Positions 33,229 through 43,343 of a DNA stretch of 64,000 bases are shown here, one piece after another. The position numbers and the translations under genes are program-made. Below the pieces are notes generated by a model, which ran no database searches, was not told the origin of the DNA, and saw only the letters and a list, made by a program, of their open reading frames with translations. Where the stretch lies: positions 2,501-66,500 of the forward strand of contig RPFO01000381.1 in NCBI GenBank assembly GCA_009746045.1, read 5' to 3'. Source of the stretch: Mesostigma viride (lineage: Eukaryota > Streptophyta > Mesostigmatophyceae > Mesostigmatales > Mesostigmataceae). Numbering within the stretch: the first letter of the stretch is position 1; each line of letters starts with the position of its first letter.

Positions 33229-35039
33229 CGCCCCACCCCTCCATCGGCACAGCCAGCCTTGTGAGTCTACCCTTAACAACAAGGCTGGTAGGACGACACG
33301 CCTGAGCAGCATATGTCATGCCTATCTCAGGCTAATAATGTGTGATTTTGTGCCAACAACCAAGTTGTTCCACCCAACAACACATTATAAACCCTCTTCC
33401 AAAATGCCCAACAAGCCGGACACGTGGAGGACCACACACGCAGTATATAAAGAGAAAATAAGCTGACTTTTTATCCAGCCAACCTGTGGCTAGCTGCTCT
33501 GGTTACCATGACAAATGCTAACATTTACTCAGTGGGAAAGGTGAAGAGACCATTGGAACAGCCTACCTGACGCATGTGCCACCAAAGCATTGTGTCCCGC
33601 AAAATGCACACTGCCTCCTTTCTAACAAGCACGAGCCGCTCTCTTTAGGAGACAGGTGCCAGCTCGTCAGTGTCTGGGGAAAATGATATTGCCGCTGCTT
33701 AGGAAGACCGCGTGAATTTCCTCGAACACAACTGTCTATAAAGCAAAAGAAATTTCAGAGAAGCATGGAAATAAAAGCATTACACCTTCCCGACAGGTTG
33801 CGGGCCACGCGCTGCAGAAAGCCAGCCACGTCACAGACGAACTAGCTAAAAGACACCCAGGAATCCAGCGATGCAGCGCCAGGAACCGCAACTTTCTGGC
33901 TGCATCTGGCCGGAAAAAAGGCAAAAAGCTTACGCTCAACGAGCTAAGAAAGCAGGAAAACGCTAGCTTAAGACGTTTAACACAAGAACGTACCATAACG
34001 GGCATTTATTCGTGCCCAGGCGCACAAGAAAGTCCACCCTTTCATGGAGTGGTTGGGCAGTACGCATCGCGCAGGGCTAATGTTATCTTAAGTACCGCAA
34101 AATGACGGGAAAGGTAAAGATAGCAGCGGGAATTTTTACGGCTTTAGAAACATCATTAAACTAGCTTTCCTTACGACCATCAAAACTGGCAACAATCGAC
34201 AATCAACCCGGCAGGCATCCATTATACTTTATTCATCCCGACAGAAATTCAGGCCGGACCCCCCCTGCCGATGGCAAAGAAAAAAAGCCCGCGACATTAT
34301 AGATCGCAACCATCCCGCCATAAATTAGAATCAGTAACTAATTTTCTCCAACAATCGAGCATTTTTTCTGCTTTCCGCGTGCCAGATTTGTCACGTTTCG
34401 TCTAAACGCAGTCACCGCCATTAAATCAGCCGACATAGCTTTTGGGCCTCAATTTGCACCGAAATTTGGTCCGTACCGTCCAGCTCAGTCGGATTATGTA
34501 TGTGGATCGGCCGTGTTGGTTGCATACGCAGTTATATTAATTCTTGCATTCGCCCCGGACCTTCCACAGGACAGGTCAGGTTATAACAATAATTCTTGCA
34601 TTCGCCCCCGCCCTTTCCTATGGCCTGGTCAGGTTTGGGCGCGACGCCACTAGCGCGGCGCCCGCGACAGAGTGGCCAGGCTCGAGCACGTTTTCTGGAT
34701 CCCAAGCACCGGATTGGACACTGTCCGAGGACTGGACAGGAATTGGCTGACCAATCGGATGCTTGCTCGTCGTCTCCAAAAACATATATAAAGAGCCAAA
34801 TTGCGCGAACTAAGCAATGATCCTTTGAGCAGCGTTACTATGCCGAAATGTCAACCTAGGCCGGTCAAGTGACGCCGAGGTGTTCACCGGTAGTTCAGGT
34901 CAGCCACAGCGCGCCTTCGAATGTAGGCACGGTCGCATTTTTTTTTAGGAAATGTAGAATTGTTGTCGACCAGCTACCAACGCCCGACCGGACCCATAAA
35001 ACGGAAACATCAAGGCGATGTGATGGTGTAGGTGTGTCT
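33229..35039. other. Spacer without a recognised gene
   Basis: Contains a CCAGCCTTGT hairpin at about 33253-33290, TATATAAAGAG motifs at about 33453 and 34786 that could be TATA boxes, and a repeated TTCTTGCATTCGCCCC at about 34540 and 34592. One ATG-less frame is listed separately. Confidence 0.45.
33791..34105 (+). other. ATG-less open frame, 104 codons, unknown
   Basis: An uninterrupted plus-strand frame (also open somewhat upstream) ending in TGA at 34103. It is basic, with KKGKKLTLNELRKQENASLR, which could be helix-turn-helix-like. No ATG in frame nearby and no family recognised. It may be a transposon exon or chance. Confidence 0.2.
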
Positions 35040-35230
35040 CATATCTCATTAATACACAGAGCATCGTGAATATAATATATAATAATATTATATAATATAC
35101 TAGAATTAATATATAATTTTTTTATTTTATGTCAATTTTAATGTTATTTCATATAACATAATATAATATAATATTATATAACATAATATAATATAATATT
35201 ATATAAACTAGTATATAAAAAATTAAAATG
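35040..35230. repeat. AT-rich low-complexity tract
   Basis: Runs of ATATAATATTATATAA-type sequence over about 190 bp. Confidence 0.9.
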
Positions 35231-35438
35231 TAAAAGAAAAATATCTACCTTATTGCTGTTTAATGTTCCTTTCCAGTTCAGCATAAGTACACTCTTGAGT
35301 GTGTGCAATGTTTGGTTATACGCCATTGTCTTAAAATAGCTACCAATGTAAACCTCCGTCCTAACCACATTTGGATACAATAAAGACATTGATGCCTGAC
35401 ACAGCATTCATTGCTTGAAATACCATGCATATTTTGTG

Positions 35439-36065
35439 TCAATGTTCTGCAGACCACAGCTTCAAGTGGGCATACTTCGCTTTCCTCAATATAATGGCGA
35501 CATGGCATTTGGTGAAAGTGGTGAGTGCCATTAAGTTGCGCCGGCCGTCGTTATCCATGACGAACTGAATCGGTTTCGTGCAAATCAAGTTTTTTGTTTT
35601 GGTGTTCCAGTTGCGCCGGCCGGCGTTTCCAATGGTATCTTGCGCGCACTTGCAAAAGCTTGCACGCTTATCAAAATTTTGTGTTGGTAAACAATTTATC
35701 ACCTCTGGGATTTCCGCCTTCACTACCTGAGTTGCTTCTTTGTGGTTTTCAAATGCAACCGAGTTACGCCGGCCGTCGTTATCCACGACGAACTGAATCG
35801 GTTTCGTGCAAATCAAGTTTTTTGTTTTGGTGTTCCAGTTGCGCCGGCCGGCGTTTCCAATGGTATCTTGCGCGCACTTGCAAAAGCTTGCACGCTTATC
35901 AACATTTTGTGTTGGTAAACAATTTATCACCTCTGGGATTTCCGCCTTCACTACCTGAGTTGCTTCTTTGTGGTTTTCAAATGCAACCGAGTTACGCCGG
36001 CCGTCGTTATTCATGACAAACTGTAGGGGTTTTGTGCAAATCACTTTTGTATGGTTTACATGCAT
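35439..36065 (-). other. Open frame of 76-residue repeats through the 228 bp array
   Basis: 208 codons without a stop. Because 228 is divisible by three, the protein repeats exactly every 76 residues, with NDGRRN and NAGRRN once each per unit and FCKCAQ and ICTKPIQF between them. The plus strand is also open over 140 codons, so openness alone is weak evidence. The fourth, diverged unit carries stops in this frame. Confidence 0.25.
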
Positions 36066-36330
36066 CCAGTTGCGCCGGCCGGCGTTTCCAATGGTATCTT
36101 GCAGTTGCGCAATCAGGCCCGATTACCAAAATTGTGTTTGTACATCTTTTTTACACCTGAAGGATTTCTGCCTGCATATCCTGAGTTGCTTCTTAATGGT
36201 TTTTAATTGCGCCCGAGTTACGCCGGCCGTCGTTATTAATGACAAACTGTATGGGTTTCATAAAATCACTTTTGTATGGTTTACATGCATCCAGTTGCGC
36301 CGGCCGGCGTTATTAATGACGCTTGTCGTT
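35534..36330. repeat. 228 bp tandem repeat, about 3.5 units
   Basis: Units begin AGTT(G/A)CGCCGGCCGTCG at 35534, 35762, 35990 and 36216. Spacing is 228, 228 and 226 bp. Each unit also holds a half-period AGTTGCGCCGGCCGGCG. The first two junctions are nearly identical and the last unit is diverged. A single copy of the motif recurs at about 48957 in an intron of the transposase-like gene. Confidence 0.92.
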
Positions 36331-36396
36331 CTTGTTTGATGCCCATCGTTTTCGTCGTGTCTTTAATGGTGATTATTTATCATTACTCATCCTCAG

Positions 36397-37842
36397 GGCT
36401 TTCGGTGCCGCGGGATTAAGAGGCGAAAAAAATCAGCTGCCCTCTGACCAAAGTCTGCATGATGGCGCAATCGGGGCGGGGGGCCGTTTCCGACGGTTCG
36501 CGTCCCGGCCCTTGTCCAAGGACGACCGGGAGCCTGCACTTTGCGGTCCCTGGAGCGACAAGTACATCGAGAACAAGGGGTACAAAATTGCCAATGCCAT
36601 CTTTCCTATCATGGCGGAACACGTGAAAGCAAACAACCACAGGACGCCAGAGATGAGCGCGGAGGTTCTGTCTTGCGCAGCTTCAAGACTAAATGCCATG
36701 GTGGCGGAGAGCAACGGCATTAAGAAGAGGAAGAACTGTGACGACGGGCTTCCTGAAAGTTGGGCGGAATCTCTTCGGGATACCATCAAGAAGGCTTTTG
36801 GCGACTTGGGAACATCTGAGAAGGATCGTGGGCTTAGGTGGGCCTTGTGTGGACTTGTTACGAAGGCAATGGAGGGCGTCCCGGACAGGATTGTGGAGCG
36901 CGCGTTCGGGATTGACAGGCGCTTTGTCGCAACTGTTCGGGGTCACAGGGATGGAATGGAAGAAGGGGAGGACGACCTTTTGCTGAGTGCGCCAGAGAGG
37001 AGGAGGAGGAAAGACGAGCTTCCGACGGAAGTGATTGCCCTGATACAAGCGTGCTGGAGGGATGATAACTTGACACGGGCGTCTCCGAACATGAAGGATG
37101 TTCATTGTGAATGGACAAGAAGGGATTACAAACATACACTAGCGTTTTCGGAGGGGGCGCGCTACTATACTGTCTCCAAGTCGAAGATTTACGAAGTGTT
37201 CATTTCCCGCCATCCGGAGTTGAAGCCACCGCGACGGATGGACAGTAGGGAGGGGGGGGGGGGGAGGGAGAGGAGGGCGTGAGGGGGGGAAATCAGGTGA
37301 TTATGGAGACGGAGGATGGGATGTCAATGCCTCGCACGAATCAGAAGAGCACAGTTCATGTGGGATACACTACTTTTTGCAAGCATATGCCCGCATGCGT
37401 CAAGGGGCGGTGGAAAATGCGGAACTTGTGCGCATGCCAGCACCACACTACCATGCAGTCCATGGTTGGGGGGTTGGCCAAATTTCGTGCAACTTTTCAT
37501 GCCAGATGCGAGTGCGGACCTGAATGCCACGCGTGCGATCATGGTAGCCAGCTCGACGTGGGGTCCTCCGTGCCCACATGTTCCATTTTCAAAGCCACTC
37601 ACACGACAGAGTGGGTGAACAAGTTTACTTGTGAGGTGGAGGGGATGAGGGAGGGGGGAGGTTCGAGGTCGTCTGTGGGGTCGTCGCGGCCGCAGGTTCA
37701 GCCTTTTCAGGGCGAACTTGAGGATCTGCCCATGCATGGGAGGGTGCTGGACGACGAGGAAGGGGTGCCCGATCATGACCTGGGCGAGGAGTTGGGGGTT
37801 TGCTCGATCCGGCGTAAGGCTTGTGTGTTGGGCACTTGCCGG
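36397..37842 (+). pseudogene. DDE-transposase-like gene, exon part 1 (interrupted by E4)
   Basis: Begins after a likely splice acceptor (ATCCTCAG at 36389-36396). It reads an N-terminal region with SPNMKDVHCEWTRRDYK and KSKIYEVFISRHPELK, breaks at the G run near 37250, and continues with Cys/His-rich motifs (CVKGRWKMRNLCACQHH, CECGPECHAC). It stops at the target duplication GCCGG, where E4 is inserted. The frame resumes exactly at 47847. The layout (HTH-like start, Cys-rich middle, later AENY and HGKG motifs) matches a family of uncharacterised transposon proteins I know from animal genomes but cannot name with confidence. Confidence 0.6.
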
Positions 37843-38271
37843 AGTTGTGCTCCCGAGTGGCATCTATCCGCTGGCCGGTAGTCGCCGGCCTGGGCGCCTA
37901 GTCAGGTGGGCATCAAAGATTGGTGTCTAGATGCTAGTCGGTGCCTAAGCAAGGTACGGAAGCCAGTGCGCGCCGGGACGGTCAGAGAACCGTCGCCCTC
38001 GGTAGCACAGATCCGCTGAGTGCCGGTAGTCTCGGGTTAGAGGCTCGAGCATGCACTATCGGGTAGCCTACCGGTAGTCTCGGGTTAGAGGCTCGAGCAT
38101 GCCTTATCGGTTAGCGCCGCGCCGCTGAGCTCCTTGCGGCCTGGCCAGCTGCAAGGGTTCAATAGCAATCAGTGGCGGCTGCGGGCTCAGCCTCCCACAA
38201 TCGGTTCCCCAAACAACAAAAATCCCGTCTCCATCGCCGGCGTGCTAGCCAGCGGTGAAGGGCGTTCAACT
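37843..38271 (+). repeat. E4 5' LTR (429 bp)
   Basis: Begins AGTTGTGCTCCCGAG and ends GGGCGTTCAACT. It contains a direct repeat of GGTAGTCTCGGGTTAGAGGC (about 38022 and 38080). Confidence 0.95.
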
Positions 38272-38292
38272 TGTATTCACAACAGTCAACAT

Positions 38293-38730
38293 TGTCAGAA
38301 GTATCGACACACCTGCCTGAAACTAGTACTTATAGTTTAGTGCTAGCTCTCATGCTGGACTACATGAACGGGCATGTGCCGCATGTTTAAGTTCTGTTCC
38401 ATAAGTGACCCAGTCATTCTGTGACTGACCTTGAACTTTGGTTGTGAATGGTTGGCTTGAGATCACGTTATGATTGTAACTGCCACACAGTCAGAAAAGA
38501 ACCGGTTTGGTGTGGCCACGTTGTAGGTAGATCATAACTGCTACCCAGTAGCTGAGCCTGGAATTGTTTAAAAGGCGAAGCTACGCACCTTGTTTGCTCT
38601 CTTAGTACCTCACACCTCACACACTCCTGTGGTGGAACTAGCAGCCGGCCAGCTGCCGACTGAGACTTATTTTTATCTGAGTGAAATAAAGTAAAACTTT
38701 GTGGCAAACATTGTTTTCTCACTCCTAACA
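38293..38730 (+). repeat. Nested Copia 5' LTR (438 bp)
   Basis: TG...CA ends. TTTAAAAG (about 38567) is a possible TATA element and AATAAA at 38686-38691 a poly(A) signal. Confidence 0.95.
38567..38574 (+). promoter_or_regulatory. Possible TATA element in Copia LTR
   Basis: TTTAAAAG about 120 bp before the AATAAA signal; the same in both LTRs. Confidence 0.35.
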
Positions 38731-38745
38731 TGGTATCGGAGTGCG
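38731..38745 (+). promoter_or_regulatory. Primer binding site, initiator-Met tRNA type
   Basis: TGGTATCGGAGTGCG directly after the LTR. It closely follows the plant Copia consensus TGGTATCAGAGC. Confidence 0.75.
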
Positions 38746-41523
38746 GTTGCGTTCGTTCCGGGCGTCCGCGGCCACGGCGCCTGTGGAGCTTCGCTCCGAC
38801 CAAGACGCGGTTTTCACTGGCCAGGACTGGCGCGCCGTCTGCGCCGAGTATGGCGTGCGGCAAGAGTTCTCGTCCCCCTATACGCCGGAGCAGAACGGCG
38901 TGGCGGAGCGATTCTGGGGCGTCGCAGTTAGCATGACCAGGAGCATGCTGGCGCATGCTGGCCTCGGCAAGGAGTTCTGGGCTCTAGCCTTTGCATGCGC
39001 CATCTACATCATCAACAGGCTGCCCTGCCGCAGCAACCCGGAGCACGCAACGCCCTACTTCCTCATGTATGGGCGCCCTGCGGATTTATCCGGCATGCGT
39101 GTGTTTGGCTGCCCCTCCCACGTCTTGGTTGAGGGGGCAGCCCGTGAGAAGTTTGATTCTCGCGCTGAGGATGGCCTCTTCGTGGGATACAAGCTTGACT
39201 CCCCGGCCTACCTCGTATGGGTGCCCGACAAGGCGACGGGCGGCGGGCGTGTCATCGAGCGCAAGCACGTGCAGTTCGACGAGACGTGGCGCAACCGGGC
39301 CCCGCAGGCTGCGCAGTGGCTCCCGGCGGCCCCCTTTGCGGAGGCCGACCTCTTTCCCGCCGACATGCTGACTCCTGCCCCTTTGCAGTTACCCTCTGCC
39401 TCTGCCGAGGACTCTGGGGGGCCGGCAACGCCCTCCACTGCCTTGCCCGCAGGCCGTGAGGACAGCTATGTCAGCATCGGGGGGACTCCTGAGCGTTTCG
39501 TTCTCCCCCCGGCCGCCGCTGCGGCCATCCAGGCACTTGTGCGGAACGGCCATGCTCCGACGGCTCCGGCTCCTGCCTCGGCGCCGACATCTTACCTCAC
39601 CGTGTCAGATGCTCGACAGCATGCCCCTCTGTTGCGCGGACAGGCCTCTGGCCACTCGCGTTCTGCGGCGTCATATGAACACGCCGGGGCGGGGATGCCT
39701 CCGCCGCATTTGAGTACCTCGGTTGACCTGGAGAGCACGGCTGACAGCACCGGCTATTCTCCTCCGGCGTCCCCTGGTGCCTCTGCAGGTCTCCTCCCCG
39801 TGTGGGGTTCCCGTGGTGCTGCCTTGTGTGGCGACCTTTCTCATGGCAGTAACACCCCCGCTCCCCCTGGTTTCGGGGGCGATGATGTATTGGATGACGC
39901 ACTTTCTTCCTGGCCGGATCAACCTGTCACCAAGGCTGCACGGATCCACGCGCATCACTCACTTGTCGCTGACCTGTGCTTCGCTGCTGCTTTTCATAGC
40001 CAGCCTGCGTCCGTGCCCTCCTCTCCCGCTGCCGCCCTTGCCTTGCCGGAATGGCGCACGGCCATGGAGAGTGAGCTGGCCAGCCTCCAGGAGCACCAGG
40101 TTTACGAGCTTCTGCATATGCGTGATCTTCCGCGCGGTGCCAAGCTCCTACCCACCAAGTGGGTCTTCGCCCAGAAAGCTGATGGGCGGTGCAAGGCCCG
40201 GTTTGTGTGCAAGGGGTTTGCACAGCGCGAGGGCATTGATTTCGGTGAGACTTTTGCTCCCACCGTCCGTGCTGCCACCGTGCGCATGGGCTTGGCTCGT
40301 GCTGGCACTGCTGGCCACCCCATCCGGCAGCTGGATGTCCGCACCGCGTTCCTCTATGCTGAGTTGGAGGAGGACGTGTATGTCCTTCCCCCCAAGGGCT
40401 TTGAGGAGCGCGACCCTACTGGCCAAACGTACCTCTGGCGCCTCCGGCGGAGCCTCTATGGGCTCAAACAGGCGCCCCGGAACTGGCACCACACGCTCCG
40501 GGACTACCTCATCCATGAGACTGGCGCTGTCCAGAGCACCACGGACACGTGTCTGTTCCTGTATGTTGGTGGTTTTGCCTTCGTCCATGTCGACGATCTC
40601 CTGGTCTCCCACTCCTCGGCGGAGTGGCTATCGCAGTGGACCCAACGGGTGTCCCAGCGCTTCCAGATCACCGAGACGGATGCCCCCTCCCTCTTTCTGG
40701 GGGTCTCCCTGGTCCTCGACCCGCCGGCGCGCACAGTTTTTCTGCACCAAGGCCCGTACCTGGAGGCCCTCGCTGAGCGCTTTGGGGTCTCCCCACGGGC
40801 GGTGAAGACGCCCGTCGTCCCCAACACCCCCCGTGGTGAGGGGGGGCTTCTCAACGCGGACGACACTCGCGTCTACCAAGCGATCACCGGGGCACTCCTG
40901 TATGCGATGGGATGCACTCGGCCTGACCTGGCATTCGCAGTCAACCTGCTGACTCAGAATATGAAAAACCCTACTGTAAGCGACCTTGGGCTGGCACGCC
41001 GGGTGCTTCAGTACGCGGTACACACCAAGGACCTGGGTCTGTCCTACTCGGGGCAGGGGGGCTGGTGGCCTACTCGGATGCCGACTGGGCAAACGATCCT
41101 GTGGACCGCAAGTCAATCACTGGCAACGTGGTCATGTACCGCGGTGCTGCGGTGGAGTGGACCAGTCGCAAGCAGCCCACTCCAGCCCTGTCCACCTGTG
41201 AGGCCGAGTACATGGCCCTGTGCGGTGTCACGCAGCAGGTGGTCCCCCTTCTCACCATCACCAAGGAGTTGGGTGACCCGGCCTCAGGGCCAATTCAGGT
41301 GTTTTGCGACAACACTGGTGCTGTGGCTCTGTCACGAGACCCTGTTCACCCTCGGCGTACCAAGCACATCGACGTCAAGTACCACTACATTCGCGCGAAG
41401 GTCGCGGATGGCACCGTTCAGGTGTCTCACCTTCCTGGGGCAGCGATGATCGCCGACATGCTCACCAAGGCACTACCTGAGCCACGTTTTGTGGAGCTCA
41501 GACACAAGTTGTTGGGTATTTGA
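38741..41523 (+). pseudogene. pol: Nested Copia pol: integrase C-part, RT, RNase H
   Basis: The frame opens at the integrase second Asp (ELRSDQDAVF), then PYTPEQNGVAERFW with the catalytic Glu, the GKEFWALAFACAIYIINR region, and FGCPSHV. RT follows with KARFVCKGFAQREG, LDVRTAFLYAEL, SLYGLKQAPRNW and the normal FVHVDDLLVS active site. The frame breaks in a G6 run at about 41055; one G more would continue it into RNase H (AYSDADWAND, STCEAEYMAL, HIDVKYHYIR, DMLTKALP) ending at 41523. A canonical Copia, clearly distinct from E1-E4. An ATG of its own is doubtful. Confidence 0.93.
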
Positions 41524-41664
41524 GTTACTGGCAATTAGTGATGAGACAACATAAGGACACACTTGCTAGCCTGTGACACTGGTCCCATACTACAGTTCTT
41601 TTAGTGAACATTTGTTCTGGCTTGCTTGAGTTTGTTTTCCGGCCTGTGTGCCGAGTAAGGGGGG

Positions 41665-42106
41665 TGTCAGAAGTATCGACACACCTGCCTGAAACTAGTA
41701 CTTATAGTTTAGTGCTAGCTCTCATGCTGGACTACATGAACGGGCATGTGCCGCATGTTTAAGTTCTGTTCCATAAGTGACCCAGTCATTCTGTGACTGA
41801 CCTTGAACTTTGGTTGTGAATGGTTGGCTTGAGATCACGTTATGATTGTAACTGCCACACAGTCAGAAAAGAACCGGTTTGGTGTGGCCACGTTCATTGT
41901 AGGTAGATCATAACTGCTACCCAGTAGCTGAGCCTGGAATTGTTTAAAAGGCGAAGCTACGCACCTTGTTTGCTCTCTTAGTACCTCACACCTCACACAC
42001 TCCTGTGGTGGAACTAGCAGCCGGCCAGCTGCCGACTGAGACTTATTTTTATCTGAGTGAAATAAAGTAAAACTTTGTGGCAAACATTGTTTTCTCACTC
42101 CTAACA
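41665..42106 (+). repeat. Nested Copia 3' LTR (442 bp)
   Basis: Carries an additional CATT in CACGTTCATTGTAGG relative to the 5' LTR. Followed by the target duplication AACAT. Confidence 0.95.
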
Positions 42107-42136
42107 AACATTACCGTTGACCATTTTTCTGGGCTC

Positions 42137-43343
42137 ATGGCGCGTGGCGCGGAGCGAACGCAAGCTGCAACCCAGGACCAGGGAACGCAAGCATCAACTC
42201 CGGCGGATGGGAGTGGCGCAGCCACCGTGGCGACTGAGCCAGCTGGGGGCTCGGTCAGCACAGCTCCGGGGCAGCAGTCAGCACCAACTGCCCGGAAAGT
42301 TTTCAAGAAAGAAGAGCTGCCAAGTAAGCTGCCAGAAATTCTGACGCCGTCCGCCGTGGAGGAGTTTATTAACAGCCTGGGCGAGCTCCGGCAGGACTAC
42401 AACGAACTGTCCGACGCAGTTTTTCCTCACCAAGCTGCGCCGGTCAGAGGTATGCAACGAGTCTACGGGTAATGCGGACGTGCGCGGGGTCATTATCAAC
42501 GCCAGCAAAGAGGCGTGGACCTGGCCCGACACAGTGAAGGCCCTGCAAGAGGTGCTTGACACCTCAAGCTTTCCTGACGAGGAAAAGGAGGGGCAGGCGC
42601 TGGTGCGCAACCTGTCGCTTGACCCGAACTACCTCAGCTCGGACATGGCCAGATTCGCGGCCCAGGTCCGGAGCAAGGGTGTCTTGAAGCATATGAGTAG
42701 CGAATATTTACTCAGCGCAGTTCTGGATGCGCTGGGGCTGACGCCAGAGAGCCGTGCCAATGTCAAGGCCGGTCTCGGCATGAAAATTGCGCTAGCTTCT
42801 TCCGTGGTAGTGGGCACCCCGGACGACCAGAAACGGTTCAACGCAGCCATGGCGCACCTCCGAGAGATGTTCAAGGACCGGGGCGGCCCCAGGCGTAACA
42901 ACAAGCTGCCGACAGTTGCTCAGGTAAACCCTGTGCCTGCCTCGACCCCGCCAGCAGCTTCTCTGTCGGACTTGACCACTCTTGTTACCCAGCTGTCCAC
43001 GACGGTGGCCGACAACGTGGTGCGAATGTTGGGTGGCAAACGCCGAGCTCGCGGTGGTCGGCACAACCAGAACGCGTCCAGCAAACGCGGGCCGGGAGGC
43101 GGTCAGGGCAAGCAGCCTCGACAGGAGGGCGGCGCTGGCAGGCAGCAACAGCAGCAGGGTGGCGTCCCCAAGGAGAAGGTCGTCTGCGAGCGGTGCACCG
43201 GCGTGGGGCACACCGAGGCCAACTGCACGCTGCGGCTGGACCTCGGCAAGGCGACTCGAGTGTGCCGGCGCTGCTGGGCGGTTCGGCTTCCTGGACACGA
43301 CCCCAACACATGCCGCGCCCCACGGCCAGCCATGCCCAAGTGA
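42137..43343 (+). pseudogene. gag: E4 gag with two zinc knuckles (one frameshift)
   Basis: The ATG at 42137 opens an Ala/Thr/Gly-rich N-terminus, then FKKEELPSKLPEILTPS. The frame breaks at about 42470 and continues at 42480 with a helical capsid-like region (DPNYLSSDMARFAAQVRS), an Arg/Gly/Gln-rich segment and two knuckles, CERCTGVGHTEANC and CRRCWAVRLPGHDPNTC. The stop is AAG-UGA-CGU and the frame stays open in phase for 118 codons beyond it. Confidence 0.82.

Larger units (their letters stand above)
38293..42106 (+). mobile_element. Internally deleted Copia element nested in E4
   Basis: LTRs are 38293-38730 (438 bp) and 41665-42106 (442 bp), starting TGTCAG and ending TAACA. They are near-identical apart from a 4 bp indel. 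The target duplication is AACAT (38288-38292 and 42107-42111). The primer site TGGTATCGGAGTGCGG follows the 5' LTR, and TAAGGGGGG precedes the 3' LTR. gag, protease and the first part of integrase are missing, so it would need proteins supplied in trans. Confidence 0.96.

Noticed and set aside
35594-36016. Plus-strand open frame of 140 codons in the 228 bp array
   Set aside because: Open on both strands because the unit lacks stops; no start context or domain.
39723-40805. Plus-strand open frame of 360 codons overlapping Copia RT
   Set aside because: Shadow in another frame of the GC-rich RT sequence.
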